Source: a virus. From it: 20,072 bases of DNA. The notes below the pieces were generated by a model. The model saw nothing but the letters and a program-made list of their open reading frames with translations. It made no database searches and had not been told where the DNA came from. Location: IMG/VR virus record IMGVR_UViG_3300021963_000836, positions 1 through 20,072 of that record. One strand, 5' to 3'. Positions 7,503 to 15,139 of this stretch are shown in pieces (positions within the stretch are counted from its first letter, which is position 1; the number at the start of each line of letters is the position of its first letter). Position numbers and translations under genes: made by a program.

Positions 7503-8006
7503 ATGTCTAATTTTATATCTGTTGAAGCTGATATTATCGTTCAAAAAATTAACGAGACATCAACTACCAAAAATCACTCTCTTGGCAAAATTATCCGTGC
7601 CGAAGATAAAGACACTACCAATTATGGTGCAGGTGAATTTATCTATTTAAAAGGTGTTGCTTCAACTGCTGTTGGTTCTTGGGTGCTTTATTCGCCCGAT
7701 GATTTTTCAACAAGCCTTTTAGCCGCTAATGATATTGGTTCAGTTGCAGTCGCAATGTCTGCTTGTGTTGCCGATAATTATGGTTGGTATCAAATTAAAG
7801 GTAAAGCAGTTGGTAAAGCTCTTGCAGGCTTTGTTGATAATGCAAATGTTTATTCTACTGCCACAGCTGGCTCGGTAGATGATGCAGTTGTTGCTGGTGA
7901 TAGAGTTAAAAACGCAAAAGGCGCTTCTGCGGTTGGAACTCCTTCAACTGGCTTAGCTGAGTTTGAAATCGACAGACCATTTGTTGATGATGGTTTAGCC
8001 GCTTAA
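7503..8006 (+). CDS. Probable capsid decoration (head) protein
   Basis: This is a 167-residue acidic, Gly/Ala/Ser/Val-rich, beta-type protein following the major capsid gene. The pattern SLGKIIRAEDKDTTNYGAGE (26-45), then FIYLKGVASTAVGSWVLY, YGWYQIKGKAVGKALAGFVD and GSVDDAVVAGDR matches a family that I know as the regular neighbour of this capsid type and that is often called head decoration protein. It would bind the outside of the shell at capsomer axes and stabilise it. It has no cysteine-rich, enzymatic or membrane features. It carries a strong ribosome binding site and is followed by a hairpin, consistent with a highly expressed structural protein. The decoration role itself is inferred. 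Confidence 0.75.
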   Translation: MSNFISVEADIIVQKINETSTTKNHSLGKIIRAEDKDTTNYGAGEFIYLKGVASTAVGSWVLYSPDDFSTSLLAANDIGSVAVAMSACVADNYGWYQIKGKAVGKALAGFVDNANVYSTATAGSVDDAVVAGDRVKNAKGASAVGTPSTGLAEFEIDRPFVDDGLAA

Positions 8007-8021
8007 TTAAACTAAATTTGG

Positions 8022-8045
8022 AGAGGGAGAGGATTCTCTCCCTCT
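8022..8045 (+). terminator. Hairpin after the capsid-decoration genes
   Basis: agagggagag (8022-8031) and ctctccctct (8036-8045) form a perfect 10-bp stem with a four-base loop GATT, ending 15 bases after the decoration stop codon. The stem is one of the few GC-containing structures in the window. It is followed by ttattaacc rather than a clean T-run, so termination is probably partial. It may act as an attenuator, or as a 3' end that stabilises the abundant capsid mRNA while letting tail genes be read at a lower level. Confidence 0.72.
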
Positions 8046-8067
8046 TATTAACCAATAAATAAAAATT

Positions 8068-8496
8068 ATGTCAAATATTATAGAACCAGTAAATCAATTC
8101 AGAGTAGAAGAAAAAAACGGATTATTTGTACAATTCTTCGATAAAAAAAGACAAAAAACTAATGAAGATTTAGAAACTATTGATATTTTAGATGAGTCTG
8201 GTAAGCCTATTTATGATTTATATGTAGAAATCTATAATAAAGATGATCCTTTTTCTATTGTTTGTAAAAAAGTAGAAGGAAATACTGTTTCTATTGTGTT
8301 GCCAAACGGCGTTAGAAAGCATTTTAAATATACTGAAGTTTATACAAAGGCTTTAGCTAAATATAATGAAAGAAAGGATGTTATTAATAAAGAAAATGAC
8401 AAAATTGAAAAGTTAAAATTTGAACTCGAAGATTTAAAAAAGAAAAATAAAATAAAAAAAGAAATTGAGATAAAAAATAACAATATTTTAGAATAA
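8068..8496 (+). CDS. Hypothetical protein with C-terminal coiled coil (142 aa)
   Basis: I do not recognise this gene. It encodes 142 residues: an N-terminal part (1-95) with alternating charged and beta-forming stretches (LFVQFFDKKRQ, TVSIVLPNGVRKHF), then a highly charged helix from about 96 to 138 rich in Lys, Glu, Asn and Ile that should form a coiled coil. It has only one cysteine and no membrane segment. It is the first gene after the capsid hairpin, and its stop overlaps the adaptor ATG by one base (TAATG), so it is translated together with the head-tail genes. A small head-completion or assembly role is possible, but nothing in the sequence proves it. Confidence 0.65.
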   Translation: MSNIIEPVNQFRVEEKNGLFVQFFDKKRQKTNEDLETIDILDESGKPIYDLYVEIYNKDDPFSIVCKKVEGNTVSIVLPNGVRKHFKYTEVYTKALAKYNERKDVINKENDKIEKLKFELEDLKKKNKIKKEIEIKNNNILE

Positions 8497-9197
8497 TGAG
8501 CTTATTAACCCTTTGCCAAGACATTTTAAAAGAAACTAAATCATCATTTATTCCCACTATTATTATTGGGAATAATGATGATGTAGCGCAACAAATTTTG
8601 CAGGCAGTAAAGGTTAGTATAACGGAATTATCAAGAAATTACGAATGGCAAGAACTTCAAAAGGAATATAGTTTTTCCAGTGTCATAGGTCAAGCAGAAT
8701 ATGATTTACCAACAGATTTTGATAGAATTGTAAATAATACATTTTGGAATGCCAGCCAAAACTGGGCTATGATTGGTGGTTTAACCCCTGAAAATTGGAG
8801 AGTTTTAAAAAACTCATTATTAACACAAGCCGAAACAGTTGAATATTATAGAATAAAAGGCAATCAAATAATTATTCATAGGACACCCTCTGCTGTTGAA
8901 AATTATGTTTATGAATATATTTCAAAATATATTGTTAAATCTTCTTCAGATGTAGAGCAAACGGGATTTTTAGCTGATTCTGATAATCCTGTTATTGATG
9001 ATTATATTTTAAGATTAGACACAACTTGGAGATGGTTGAAAAATAATGGTAGAGCTTACGCAGATGAAAAAGCTATTGCTGAAAAAGCTATTGCTGAAAG
9101 AGTAAAAGCGAATGGTTCAAGGGGGACAATAACCGCCGAACCAACATTAAAAATTTATAATTCAATGATAAGCGCTTATAAGCCTATTAATGTATGA
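8496..9197 (+). CDS. Head-tail adaptor protein (gp4/collar-like)
   Basis: This protein has 233 residues and the N-terminal plan of podovirus adaptor proteins that form a ring below the portal and seal packaged DNA: LLTLCQDILKET (3-14), then IIGNNDDVAQQILQAVK (23-39) and LSRNYEWQELQKEYSF (45-60). The following QAEYDLPTDFDRIVNNTFWN (71-90) is likewise a very typical family block. Residues 190-202 hold a perfect 15-bp tandem duplication (9066-9080 and 9081-9095) giving EKAIAEKAIAE, inside a helix. The gene overlaps its neighbours by one base upstream and four downstream (ATGA), so translation is coupled to the hub gene. The family assignment is good; the exact P22 gp4 equivalence is inferred. 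Confidence 0.84.
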   Translation: MSLLTLCQDILKETKSSFIPTIIIGNNDDVAQQILQAVKVSITELSRNYEWQELQKEYSFSSVIGQAEYDLPTDFDRIVNNTFWNASQNWAMIGGLTPENWRVLKNSLLTQAETVEYYRIKGNQIIIHRTPSAVENYVYEYISKYIVKSSSDVEQTGFLADSDNPVIDDYILRLDTTWRWLKNNGRAYADEKAIAEKAIAERVKANGSRGTITAEPTLKIYNSMISAYKPINV

Positions 9198-10720
9198 GAT
9201 TGGAAGTTAGAACCTCACCATCAGTTTTACAAGAAAGAAACGGGCAAGCAATGCGCGTTAATATCCCAGCACCTTATGGTGGTTTAAATACTAGAGACTC
9301 CGAAAGTAATATGGAGCCAACCGATGCAGTAGTATTAGAAAATTTTATACCTGAACAAGGTGCGGTAAAATCAAGAAATGGCTATACTGAATATTGCACT
9401 GGCCTTACTGGTAATGTTGAAACTTTAATCGAACATTATTCAGCAAGCACAAGAAAGTTTTTAGCTTGCCATGGTGGTAAAATTAGTGATATAACAATCC
9501 CATCAAGCATAACAGAATTAGGTACAGGATACACAAATAACAAATGGCAATATGTCGCTTTTAATGGCTATACTTTACTTGTCAATGGGCAAGATTCGCC
9601 TATTAAATATAACGGCTCAACCATTACAAGCAATTCTATAAACCCAACAGGAGGTACAGCTTCCACTTTAAATGGGATTAATATTTTTAAAAGCACAGTT
9701 TATGTTTGGGATACTAATTACCCTTATTTTTGGCACGGAGCAGTAAATGCAATAAGCGGAACATTTTCAAAGTTCGATTTATCTTATATTTGCCCCGATG
9801 GTGGTAATTTACTAAAAATGATAACAATCAGCCGTGATGGTGGAGCTGGTGTAGATGATTATTGCGCTTTTTTAATGTCAAATGGCTACGCTATTGTTTA
9901 TGAAGGCGATGACCCTAGTAAAGTAGCGCAATGGGCTTTAGTTGGTGTTTATAAAATAGGAAAACCAATAAGCATTCGTTCAACAATGAAAGTAGCTGGG
10001 GATGTTGCTATATTAACAAATCAGGATTTTATACTATTTTCAACCGCTTTACAAAATGAAGGACAAACAACTCAAAACACAAAATTAAGTGGTGCGGTTT
10101 TAAGTTCAATGCAAAATTACTCATCTAATTATGGATGGGAGGTTGTGTCTTACCCTAAAAAAGCTTTATTATTCTTTAATGTCCCAGTTTCAACCAATAG
10201 CACTTATTATCAATATGGATTTAACACAATTACAGGGGCAGGGTTTAAATTTACGGGTTTAAATGCTTTTACTTGGGGTTTGTATAATGATGATTTGTAT
10301 TTTGGTGGCAATGGTAAAGTTTATAAGGCAGATACGGATACAGATGATAATGGCAATTATATTTCTGTTAAAGCACAAAATGCTTATAGCAATTTAGGTT
10401 CGCCAGCCGAAAAAACAATTAATAGTTATAGAAATACTTTAAAAGTTGATGGTTCTGCAGTTGTTAATTCGATAGTGAATTTTGATTACGATAGAACTTC
10501 ATCAAAACAAACAAATTCTATTCAAGCAAGCGGTTCATTATGGGATGTTGCGTTATGGGATGTTGCTGAATGGAGCTCAGAAAATCAAACACAAAACAAA
10601 TTAGTTTATTCGTCAGGTCAAGGTGTTGATGTGTCTATGAGGATTGAAGCTAATTTAAAAGGTCAACAATTAAGCTGGTATCGCACAGATTACAGCGTTA
10701 ATATAAATAACATTTTATAA
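9194..10720 (+). CDS. Tail hub / packaged-DNA stabilisation protein (gp10-like)
   Basis: The 508-residue protein follows the adaptor gene, as expected for the next ring of a short tail (nozzle or plug). Near the N-terminus, IPAPYGGLNTRDS (24-36) with TDAVVLENFIPEQGAVKSRN (43-62) is the characteristic opening of this family. The middle is beta-rich with Trp/Gly/Tyr repeats. Near residues 449-458 a 14-bp repeat in 15-bp period (10538-10551 and 10553-10566) encodes LWDVA twice. ATG 9194 overlaps the adaptor stop as ATGA, which supports that start. An internal ATG at 9251, just before the conserved block, is an alternative. It probably completes the tail and keeps DNA inside. Confidence 0.8.
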   Translation: MRLEVRTSPSVLQERNGQAMRVNIPAPYGGLNTRDSESNMEPTDAVVLENFIPEQGAVKSRNGYTEYCTGLTGNVETLIEHYSASTRKFLACHGGKISDITIPSSITELGTGYTNNKWQYVAFNGYTLLVNGQDSPIKYNGSTITSNSINPTGGTASTLNGINIFKSTVYVWDTNYPYFWHGAVNAISGTFSKFDLSYICPDGGNLLKMITISRDGGAGVDDYCAFLMSNGYAIVYEGDDPSKVAQWALVGVYKIGKPISIRSTMKVAGDVAILTNQDFILFSTALQNEGQTTQNTKLSGAVLSSMQNYSSNYGWEVVSYPKKALLFFNVPVSTNSTYYQYGFNTITGAGFKFTGLNAFTWGLYNDDLYFGGNGKVYKADTDTDDNGNYISVKAQNAYSNLGSPAEKTINSYRNTLKVDGSAVVNSIVNFDYDRTSSKQTNSIQASGSLWDVALWDVAEWSSENQTQNKLVYSSGQGVDVSMRIEANLKGQQLSWYRTDYSVNINNIL

Positions 10721-10725
10721 AAATA

Positions 10726-12075
10726 ATGTCGTTGTCAAGTTTACTAAATGATCAAATATTATTTGGCATAGATCCACAATATAAAGATTGGGTGGAAGTT
10801 GGTGTTGCAAAAAATAAAGGAACATTAACTTCTGGTAAATCTTTTAATCAATTAACCGAAGAAGAAAAAACACAATATTTTCAGGACCCTAATCTTGCTG
10901 AAAAAATAGCTCCTTATTTTTGGTCTATGGGGGAATTACCTTTAGCTGAAAAACAACAAGTTGCACAAAATCAAATTAACGAATGGAAAGCATCGCTTCC
11001 AATGACTTATACTCCAACATATAATCCAGTTTATAATATGACAGATCCACAAACAAATGAAGATCCACAAACATATGATTTAAATAGATATGCTTTAGAC
11101 AAAAATAAAATGATTCCAATAAATTCTACTGGAGGACCTATGCCTTTGCAAAATTATAATGTTTTTGCAAAATTAAGCCCTACAGAACAAAAAGATGTTC
11201 TCATAAATAATCCAAATATTATAACTCCTGAAGGAGGGCAATATTATGATCCAACAACTAATACATTTAGATTGTTTGAATCAGATTTTACTAGAGGACA
11301 AAGATTAGACCAAGAAAGATTAGCAATGGAACTTTCAAGGGGATTATCAGGTAATTTACCTTCAACCGATAATGAAGCAGTAAGAAATACAACTTTTGAA
11401 TTAGGTAAAAGACAACTTGCCCCAGAATTTAAAAGTCAAAGAGAAGCTTTAGCAACTCAATTGGCTAATCAAGGAATACCTATAAATAGTGAAGCTTATA
11501 ACTCTGCCATGAATAGGTTAGAACGCTCACAAGGCGAACAATTAAATACTTTAAGTCTGCAAAGCCAATTACAAGGAATACAAACCGCAGAAGCTCAAAG
11601 ACAAGCAAGATTTAACGAAATATCATCTTTATTAGGTAGAAGCCAAGTGGGAACTGGTGCAAGTTTTGGTCAAATGCAATCAAATTATCAAGGTTTAGAT
11701 TTAATGGGCGCTGAACAAGCTAATTTAAATCGTTTATCTCAAGAAGCAATTGCTAGAAGACAAGCTAACGCAATGACAACCGCAGCAAGATGGCAATCTA
11801 TAGGTTCCGCAATTGGCGGAATTGCTGGAGGTTTAGGTGGTTTTTTTTCTGATATTACATTGAAAACTAATATTAAATTTGAAAATAAGTTTAAAAATAA
11901 CTTGCCTATTTATACATTTGAATATATAAATAAAAAACATGGAAATGGGCGTTATGAAGGTGTAATGGCTCAAGATGTGGAAAAAATTTATCCTGAAGCC
12001 GTCAGTATTAGTCCTGAGGGTTATAAAATGGTTCATTATTCAAAAATCAATGTTGATTTTAGGAGAATACAATAA
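10726..12075 (+). CDS. Structural protein with C-terminal S74 intramolecular chaperone domain
   Basis: Residues 1-240 of this 449-aa protein have no clear domain. Residues 240-350 form a helical region (ALATQLANQGIPINSEAYNS, then LERSQGEQLNTL) of a type common in podovirus virion proteins. A Gly-rich hydrophobic stretch (359-373) follows. The last 75 residues match the endosialidase-type chaperone (Peptidase_S74): SDITLKTNI (375-383), LPIYTFEYI (393-401), GVMAQDVEKIYPEAV (412-426) and a final GYKMVHYSKI. Ser375-Asp376 is at the place of the self-cleavage dyad in tail-fibre chaperones, so the C-terminus may be clipped off after trimerisation. The domain is shorter than in tailspikes. Its attachment to a non-fibre protein suggests a trimeric tail or ejection component. 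Confidence 0.75.
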   Translation: MSLSSLLNDQILFGIDPQYKDWVEVGVAKNKGTLTSGKSFNQLTEEEKTQYFQDPNLAEKIAPYFWSMGELPLAEKQQVAQNQINEWKASLPMTYTPTYNPVYNMTDPQTNEDPQTYDLNRYALDKNKMIPINSTGGPMPLQNYNVFAKLSPTEQKDVLINNPNIITPEGGQYYDPTTNTFRLFESDFTRGQRLDQERLAMELSRGLSGNLPSTDNEAVRNTTFELGKRQLAPEFKSQREALATQLANQGIPINSEAYNSAMNRLERSQGEQLNTLSLQSQLQGIQTAEAQRQARFNEISSLLGRSQVGTGASFGQMQSNYQGLDLMGAEQANLNRLSQEAIARRQANAMTTAARWQSIGSAIGGIAGGLGGFFSDITLKTNIKFENKFKNNLPIYTFEYINKKHGNGRYEGVMAQDVEKIYPEAVSISPEGYKMVHYSKINVDFRRIQ

Positions 12076-13133
12076 TGGCTATTAACACTGTTGGAAAAAC
12101 AACAAAAAGACAATTATTAGAAAACGCATTAGCTAGAAGTCAAGAATTACAACAATTTGCTTTTAACCCCCAAAACTTTGGTGGTGGATATGCAGGTGCT
12201 TTTGGTGCTATAGCGCAAGGTTTGACTGCTGGAATAGGGGCTTATGCCGAATATAAGCAAAGACAACAAATTGCACAATTAGAAGCTGACGATATTGCTA
12301 GATTTTCACAATTTGCAACAGAAAAAGGCGACACAGATCTTGCATCAATTGCTGGGCAATTAACCCCTGAAACAAGGCAAGCATATTACATGCAAAAAAC
12401 AGCACCTGAAATGATGGGTGCTTCTGGCGTTCAAGCTCCTGCATCTCAAAGAGAATACGAATATTTCCAAAAATTAGCTCCAGCTCAACAAGCTCAATAT
12501 TTAAATTTAAAAAGAAATATTGCTGGTGAAGGTGGAATTGTTAGAGAAACTGGTACAATCGATACATTACCAGGATACGGCGTTGCTGGTGCAAGAAGAA
12601 AAGGAATGGAACAAACCGCCCAGAATATTAGTGATTTAAATTACAAACCTGAAATAGCAAAAGAAACAACAAAACAAGAAGCAATAGGTAAAAAACAAGG
12701 TTCTGAAGCTGTTAATGTAATTAATGCATCTCAAACAAACGAAATCATTCAAGAAGTTAAAAAAATATTACCACAAGCAACAAGTGGGATTTTCCAAAGA
12801 GGAGTTAGTGGGTCAGCTTCTTTAGCAGGTATATCAACTTCAATGGACCAAGCTGATAGACAATTACAAATTTTAGGCGGTAAATTAACTTCATCTGTTC
12901 CAAGATTTGAAGGTCCACAATCAAATTATGATGTTGAGTTGTATAAAAAAATGGCAGGTGATATTGCTAATCCTAATGTTCCTTTTAAATCTAGGTTAGC
13001 CGCTGTAGAACAAATAGAAAAATTAAATAATAAATACATGAAAAAATCACCTGCTAAATCACAAGCACCAGCAGGACAAAATCAACCAATGCAAAAACCA
13101 GCGCAAGGTATTAAATTTTTAGGATTTGAATAA
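12075..13133 (+). CDS. Probable internal virion / ejection protein (352 aa)
   Basis: This 352-residue protein is Ala/Gln/Gly-rich and largely helical. A hydrophobic Gly/Ala stretch at about 36-58 (NFGGGYAGAFGAIAQGLTAG) could contact membranes. Gln-rich helices follow, with a low-complexity end of Pro, Gln and Lys before KFLGFE. No enzyme motif is visible. It lies between the S74 protein and a larger probable ejection protein, where podoviruses place the internal proteins injected with DNA. AGGAG at 12061-12065, nine bases before the ATG, and a one-base overlap (TAATG) with the preceding stop support the start. The role is inferred from location and composition. Confidence 0.62.
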   Translation: MAINTVGKTTKRQLLENALARSQELQQFAFNPQNFGGGYAGAFGAIAQGLTAGIGAYAEYKQRQQIAQLEADDIARFSQFATEKGDTDLASIAGQLTPETRQAYYMQKTAPEMMGASGVQAPASQREYEYFQKLAPAQQAQYLNLKRNIAGEGGIVRETGTIDTLPGYGVAGARRKGMEQTAQNISDLNYKPEIAKETTKQEAIGKKQGSEAVNVINASQTNEIIQEVKKILPQATSGIFQRGVSGSASLAGISTSMDQADRQLQILGGKLTSSVPRFEGPQSNYDVELYKKMAGDIANPNVPFKSRLAAVEQIEKLNNKYMKKSPAKSQAPAGQNQPMQKPAQGIKFLGFE

Positions 13134-15139
13134 TGCCAATAGCAAAAATACAATTACCAAACGGAAAAATAGCAAAATTTGAGGTAGAAGAAGGAACTAC
13201 TCCCGAACAAGTTATGGAATTTGCTAATCAACAATTTAGCAAATCAAGATTAATTGACGAACAACCCACGCCACAACAAGCACCAACTCAACCTATGCAA
13301 CAACCAAAAATGAATAGGTTGGAAGCTTTAGCAACTACCGCAACTAATGTTCCGTTTGCACCACGAATAAAAGCTGGTATTAGTGCTTTAACTGCAAAAT
13401 CAATGGGTGGTGATGAGTCAATAGGTCAATTTTATGATGAAGCTTTAAAAAACGAATTATCTAAACTTAGACAAGTAAGGCAACAATACCCTACGCAATC
13501 ATTTACTAGTCAATTAGCAACTGATATTATAGCTGGTGGTGCAGTTGGTAAATTGCTTGGTGTAAGTGGAACAACCGCAAAACAAGCTTTAACTAGTGGT
13601 ACTTTATTGGGCGCAACAACCTCTGCAGGTGAAACAGAGGCAGATTTAGCAAGCGGACAAGGTTTAGTCGATACTGCTAGTGGTGCTTTATATGGTGCTG
13701 GTGGCGGTTTAGTTGGGCAACAAATAGGAAAGGCAGTAGGAAAATCCGTTCCATTTGTAAAGCAAACTATACAAAATTTAAGAAAAAACACACCCGAATC
13801 CATTTTATCTAAAGTAGTTTCGCCAAAAGAAGCGAGCCAATTATCGCAAAAATTATCATCAAGAATTCAAGAAGGAAGAATTGCAACTTTGCCAGAAATG
13901 GGTGATGAAAATATTTTAGGATTTACTCGTTTACTAGGCAAAACACAAGGAAGTAATAAAATTATAACAAATTACATCAATAATAAAACCGCGAGCTCCG
14001 CAAAAAGAGTGGGTGAAATAATTAATAAAAATATTAGTGCTGAAGGTTTTTTTGATACATTAGATAATACAATAGCAAAAAGAAAAGAAATAGCAACACC
14101 ACTTTATAAACAAGCTTACAAAGAAGGCGATAATGCTTTAAAACAAGCAATGTCAATGCCATCTGCTGGAAACACTAAAGTCGGAAAAGTTAGAGAATTA
14201 ATAAATGATGATAGAATTAAAAGCGCAATCCAAATAGCAAGAAAAGATTATGGAATCAACCAAGAAGTGCCAGATATATCATTAGAAAGTTTACACGGAG
14301 CAAGACAAGTTGTGGATGATATTATTGGAAGCGCAAAAAGAGCTGGCGAAAATAACAAAGCAAGAAGTTATATAGATTTAAAAAATAAAATTAATAATGT
14401 TATTTATGATGTCGCCCCAACAATGAAAGAAGCAGACAAAACATTTTCGGGGTTTAGTGCTTTAAAAAACGCACAAGAAGAAGGTTTAAAATTTAATCAA
14501 TATCGCAATGGCGAAGAAGTTAAAAGAGCTTTTAGTAAATTAAGCGATGGAGAAAAAGAGACTTTTAGAATTGGTGTAAAAGATTATTTAATGGATAAAG
14601 TTGCAAAATCAAGCGACAAAAACCCTGCTAAAACTATTTTTGGCAATCAATTAGAAAGAAGGAAAATACAAGCTTTATTTGATAGCCCTAAACAATTTAA
14701 TGATTTTACTAAACGCCTTAATGATGAAATAAGAGTTTTTGATACTAAACAAAGAATTGTTGGAGGTTCAAGAACTGATTTTAATATAGAAGAACAATCA
14801 CAATTATTAGATAAAATTGCTAAAGGTGCAATATCTGCAAAAACTTTAGGAATAGCAGATGTATTATTGACAGCTAAAACAGCAATTCAAAAAAAATATT
14901 ATGGTTTAAATGAACAAACAGCAAAACAACTTGCTCAAATAATGATTGACCCCGAAAAATCGGTACAAACATTAAACAATATAGCAAAAAGAGTACAAAC
15001 AAACGCAGAAAAAAAATTGATACAAAGATTTACAGAAAATTTATCTAAAAAGAATTTTACGGGAGTTATTGCACCTTCTATGGGTAGGGCAATGGCAACA
15101 GAACAATTACAACAAGAGGACAATCAAAATGGCATTTAA
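13133..15139 (+). CDS. Probable DNA-ejection / internal virion protein (668 aa)
   Basis: This large helical protein starts with a small beta module, IAKIQLPNGKIAKFEVEEGT (3-22), followed by TPEQVMEFANQQF. I have seen that opening on many podovirus injection proteins. A Pro/Gln linker (44-59) follows. Residues 131-203 are rich in Gly, Ala, Leu and Thr with long weakly hydrophobic runs (IIAGGAVGKLLGVSG, ASGALYGAGGGLVGQQIG) that could insert in or cross the cell envelope during DNA delivery. From 210 on it is mostly charged helix, with no recognisable lysozyme or peptidase motif. It overlaps the upstream stop by one base (TAATG), and its 3' end overlaps the tail-fibre start by 11 bases. The ejection function is inferred. 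Confidence 0.68.
   Translation: MPIAKIQLPNGKIAKFEVEEGTTPEQVMEFANQQFSKSRLIDEQPTPQQAPTQPMQQPKMNRLEALATTATNVPFAPRIKAGISALTAKSMGGDESIGQFYDEALKNELSKLRQVRQQYPTQSFTSQLATDIIAGGAVGKLLGVSGTTAKQALTSGTLLGATTSAGETEADLASGQGLVDTASGALYGAGGGLVGQQIGKAVGKSVPFVKQTIQNLRKNTPESILSKVVSPKEASQLSQKLSSRIQEGRIATLPEMGDENILGFTRLLGKTQGSNKIITNYINNKTASSAKRVGEIINKNISAEGFFDTLDNTIAKRKEIATPLYKQAYKEGDNALKQAMSMPSAGNTKVGKVRELINDDRIKSAIQIARKDYGINQEVPDISLESLHGARQVVDDIIGSAKRAGENNKARSYIDLKNKINNVIYDVAPTMKEADKTFSGFSALKNAQEEGLKFNQYRNGEEVKRAFSKLSDGEKETFRIGVKDYLMDKVAKSSDKNPAKTIFGNQLERRKIQALFDSPKQFNDFTKRLNDEIRVFDTKQRIVGGSRTDFNIEEQSQLLDKIAKGAISAKTLGIADVLLTAKTAIQKKYYGLNEQTAKQLAQIMIDPEKSVQTLNNIAKRVQTNAEKKLIQRFTENLSKKNFTGVIAPSMGRAMATEQLQQEDNQNGI

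Noticed and set aside
10538-10566. 14-bp repeat encoding LWDVA twice in the hub gene
   Set aside because: Repeated Trp-Asp-Val-Ala units are, as I recall, ordinary in this protein family, so it is mentioned in the gene entry only.
13510-13803. Minus-strand 97-codon frame opposite the ejection protein
   Set aside because: It is Pro/Ala-rich because it mirrors Gly/Ala codons of the real gene; no other support is visible.
14867-14902. TTGACA and TATTAT pair inside the ejection gene
   Set aside because: The spacer is about 24 bases, too long for a standard promoter.
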